Shown here: one piece after another, positions 5,451 through 7,363 of the stretch
Layout: each line of letters opens with the position of its first letter
Position numbering within the stretch: the first letter of the stretch is position 1
From: Nitrospirota bacterium
GTDB taxonomy: Bacteria > Nitrospirota > Nitrospiria > Nitrospirales > UBA8639
NCBI GenBank assembly: GCA_003233615.1
Contig: QIMB01000050.1
Coordinates: 1 to 7,363, forward strand
DNA: 7,363 nucleotides
Direction of reading: 5' to 3'
Position numbers and translations under genes: made by a program
The notes under the pieces: generated by a model
Told to the model about the DNA's origin: nothing
Databases searched by the model: none
What the model saw: only the letters and a program-made list of their open reading frames with translations

Positions 5451-6920
5451 ATGTTGAAACTTGAAAAACTCTCATTCGATAATAGTTATGCTGCGTTGCC
5501 TGACGTGTTTTTTGAGCGGGTGAAGCCGACGCCCTTTCCGAATCCGTATGTGGTGAGTGTGAATCCTGATGCTGCGGGTTTGCTGAATTTAGATCCGGGG
5601 GAATTCACTCGCCCAGATTTTCCAGAATATTTTTGTGGGGCCAAATTGCTACCAGGGAGCGATCCCCTTGCGATGCTCTATTCCGGACACCAGTTTGGCC
5701 ATTATGTGCCACAGCTTGGAGACGGACGGGCGATTCTGCTGGGCGAAGTCAAGAATGAAAAAGGCGAACCATGGGAACTCCAACTCAAAGGCGCTGGACT
5801 CACTCGATTTTCTCGTGATGGGGATGGGCGGGCTGTGTTGCGTTCCACCATTCGCGAGTATTTATGTGGTGAAGCCATGCATGGACTGGGCATTCCTACG
5901 ACTCGGAGTTTGTGCATTGTGGCCGGAGAAGAAATCGTGTGGCGGGAAAAGCCGGAACCGGGGGCCATGCTGCTACGCATGGCGCCGTCGCATGTCCGAT
6001 TTGGGTCATTTGAAGTCTTTTTTTATCGACGCCAGCACGAGTATCTGAAAGTATTGGCTGACTATGTGATCGACCATCATTATCCGTCTGTCCGTGAGGC
6101 CGAGAATCCCTATGTGCGTCTCTTGCATGAAGTCGCGATGCGGACTGGCTATTTAGTTGCCCAATGGCAAGCAGTGGGGTGGGCACATGGGGTACTAAAT
6201 ACGGATAACATGTCCATCCTGAGCTTAACGCTGGATTATGGTCCGTACGGATTCATGGAACGATACGATCCCTCATTTATCTGTAACCATTCTGATCATC
6301 AAGGACGTTATTCTTTTCAACATCAGCCGGATATTGGCTACTGGAATATTCGGGCTCTTGCCCAGGCGCTGTCTCCTTTACTAGATGACGCGGCCATCCA
6401 GATGGCGCCTGACCTGTATGAACAGGCTATGCTTAAGAAATATGCGGAATTGATGCGAGGTAAACTGGGGTTGCTCGAAACCCACGCAGGAGATGATAAA
6501 TTGGTGACGAATCTTTTGAACCTGATGGATTCCAGCCGAGTGGATTACACCACCTTCTTTCGGGCACTGGGAGATTTTCAGCAAGAGGGTCCTTCGCCAA
6601 ATTCAATTGTTCGTGATTTCTTTCTCCATCGGGAGGTGTTTGATGATTGGGCAATCCGATATCGTGAACGACTGCTGGCTGAGAAAAGCCAGGATGTTGA
6701 ACGAAAAATTCGCATGGATCAGATGAATCCCAAGTATATTTTGCGTAATTATCTGGCAGAACACGCGATCCAACAGGCCACAGGCGAGAAAGATTATTCA
6801 GAGATCGACCGACTATTGAAGCTGCTCAGCCACCCCTTTACCGAGCAACCAGGTATGGAGGCCTATGCCCTGCCTGCCCCGGATGATAGCCCGTCAATCA
6901 TTGTGAGTTGTTCATCGTAA
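5451..6920 (+). CDS. selO: Protein adenylyltransferase SelO (YdiU family)
   Basis: A pseudokinase-fold enzyme that transfers AMP from ATP to Ser, Thr or Tyr of target proteins; in E. coli it is linked to redox stress. From ATG 5451 the protein has 489 aa, close to E. coli YdiU (478). Residues that bind or act on ATP in the studied bacterial enzyme are present at equivalent positions: R93 in QLGDGRA, K113 in LQLKGAG, E136 in RSTIREY, R176 and R183 in RMAPSHVRFGSFE, D252 and N253 in GVLNTDNMS, and D262 in LDYGP. The C-terminus IIVSCSS keeps the conserved Cys (C487) at the position of selenocysteine in animal SelO. C278 in FICNHSDHQGRY is the likely partner in the regulatory disulfide known in E. 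coli. A GTG at 5400 would add 17 residues (SVAQLESVT) with no family match; ATG 5451 begins directly at LEKLSFDNSYA, the usual SelO start. The frame is complete. Confidence 0.96.
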   Translation: MLKLEKLSFDNSYAALPDVFFERVKPTPFPNPYVVSVNPDAAGLLNLDPGEFTRPDFPEYFCGAKLLPGSDPLAMLYSGHQFGHYVPQLGDGRAILLGEVKNEKGEPWELQLKGAGLTRFSRDGDGRAVLRSTIREYLCGEAMHGLGIPTTRSLCIVAGEEIVWREKPEPGAMLLRMAPSHVRFGSFEVFFYRRQHEYLKVLADYVIDHHYPSVREAENPYVRLLHEVAMRTGYLVAQWQAVGWAHGVLNTDNMSILSLTLDYGPYGFMERYDPSFICNHSDHQGRYSFQHQPDIGYWNIRALAQALSPLLDDAAIQMAPDLYEQAMLKKYAELMRGKLGLLETHAGDDKLVTNLLNLMDSSRVDYTTFFRALGDFQQEGPSPNSIVRDFFLHREVFDDWAIRYRERLLAEKSQDVERKIRMDQMNPKYILRNYLAEHAIQQATGEKDYSEIDRLLKLLSHPFTEQPGMEAYALPAPDDSPSIIVSCSS

Positions 6921-7154
6921 CCCGCAAAGATTGTTTCGACATTCTTGTGGCTATTGAAGAGTCGTTCAAGAACTTTGGCGAGGCGGGCCTCATATTCTTT
7001 TGGTCCCCCGCCTTTGTAAGGAGGGGCTAGGGGAGGTAGAAACGTGCGGGGAATTCATGTGCTCCATTCTGCCATTTATCGCCAATGGCACAACTCAACT
7101 CCACCTTGATCCTCCCCTTACAAAAGGGAGGAACGTTGGAGCACAACCATACTT
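6921..7154. other. Intergenic region between SelO and the peptidase
   Basis: The first 80 bp carry a weak GAGG-CGGG-CCTC hairpin (6980-6991) and a T-rich stretch just after it, at best a poor terminator for SelO. The remainder is filled by the hairpin repeat pair at 7002-7133. No gene is supported here. Confidence 0.45.
7002..7133. repeat. Paired-hairpin inverted repeat (GC-rich intergenic repeat)
   Basis: Two arms, 7006-7026 (CCCCGCCTTTGTAAGGAGGGG) and 7111-7131 (CCTCCCCTTACAAAAGGGAGG), each fold as an 8-bp stem with one mismatch and a 3-nt loop, and they also match each other in inverted orientation around CCTTTGTAAGG. The centre holds TGCCAT...ATGGCA (7071-7091). No transposase or T-run is present. 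This belongs in style to the CCCCTCCTTTGTAAGGAGGGG repeats common between genes in many bacteria. It lies only 23 bp before the peptidase start and so will form part of its leader if transcription comes from SelO. Confidence 0.55.
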
Positions 7155-7363
7155 ATGCGACTGATCCTATTATCAATTATTCTGATAGCCCTCGTCCTGG
7201 GTCCACAGTTGTGGGTGTGGTGGGTGTTTCGCCAATACCGACAACCACGTGAAGATTTACCTGGAACCGGCGGTGAACTCGCGCGCCATTTGTTGAATCG
7301 ATTTGGGCTGCAAGACGTGCGCGTCGAACCGACGCCCGTGGGTGATCATTACAATCCCGAAAC
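7155..7363 (+). CDS. YugP-family neutral zinc metallopeptidase, N-terminal part
   Basis: The first 69 residues of a membrane-bound zinc peptidase (Zn_peptidase_2 / YugP family); the HExxH catalytic region would lie beyond the right edge. Residues 1-25 form a membrane helix (LILLSIILIALVLGPQLWVW). LPGTGGELARHLLNRFGL (35-52), VRVEPTPVGDHYNP (55-68) and the run-out match the family pattern in which TGGE(L/I)A...LL is followed by V.VE....GDHYDP. ATG 7155 is the only usable start; GGAG at 7138-7141 is 13 nt upstream, a longer gap than ideal. It is on the same strand as SelO but separated from it by 234 bp holding a hairpin repeat, so an independent promoter is possible. The substrate of this family is not established. 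Confidence 0.82.
   Translation, partial: MRLILLSIILIALVLGPQLWVWWVFRQYRQPREDLPGTGGELARHLLNRFGLQDVRVEPTPVGDHYNPE

Noticed and set aside
6863..7000. Minus-strand frame reading KEYEARLAKVLERLFNSHKN and on to a TAG inside selO
   Set aside because: It looks protein-like over about 30 residues but has no ATG, GTG or TTG start before the frame closes upstream, runs through the hairpin repeat and overlaps the antisense end of SelO. It could be a gene remnant; chance is as likely.

Overview
The window carries eight protein-coding loci on both strands of moderate-GC bacterial DNA. No taxon can be read from it directly. The gene mix (a PAS plus sigma-54 activator, a periplasmic cupredoxin, SelO, a YugP-type peptidase) and the dispersed CCTGAGYGNAGCGAA-type and CCCTCACCC-type intergenic repeats suit a free-living Gram-negative. 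A Nitrospirota-like organism is my best guess, and it is inference only.

Left part, minus strand (1-3098): the N-terminal piece of a PAS/sigma-54 AAA+ activator runs off the left edge. Its frame is broken at a (TC)5 tract. Upstream of it lie a 582-aa exported protein of unknown function and a type-1-copper cupredoxin 79 bp further up, which may form a two-gene unit of exported proteins. Divergent from the cupredoxin is a 55-aa single-helix membrane peptide (3229-3396), with a near-palindrome and a candidate promoter in the region between.

Middle (3397-4490): about 650 bp without a convincing gene, dominated by a 363-bp inverted-repeat element (3583-3945) with nested hairpins. It is followed by a 67-aa CxxC...CxxH small protein on the minus strand.

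Right part, plus strand (4491-7363): a polytopic membrane protein whose first residues appear to be cut off by a one-base frame slip in a C5 run; a complete SelO/YdiU protein adenylyltransferase with every catalytic residue I could check in place; an inverted-repeat hairpin element; and the start of a YugP-family membrane zinc peptidase that runs off the right edge.

I see no phage, transposase, CRISPR, tRNA or rRNA, and no clearly new multi-gene system. The most useful observations are the two apparent frame breaks at simple-sequence tracts, the two small genes that are easy to miss, the exported-protein/cupredoxin pair, and the large palindromic repeat.
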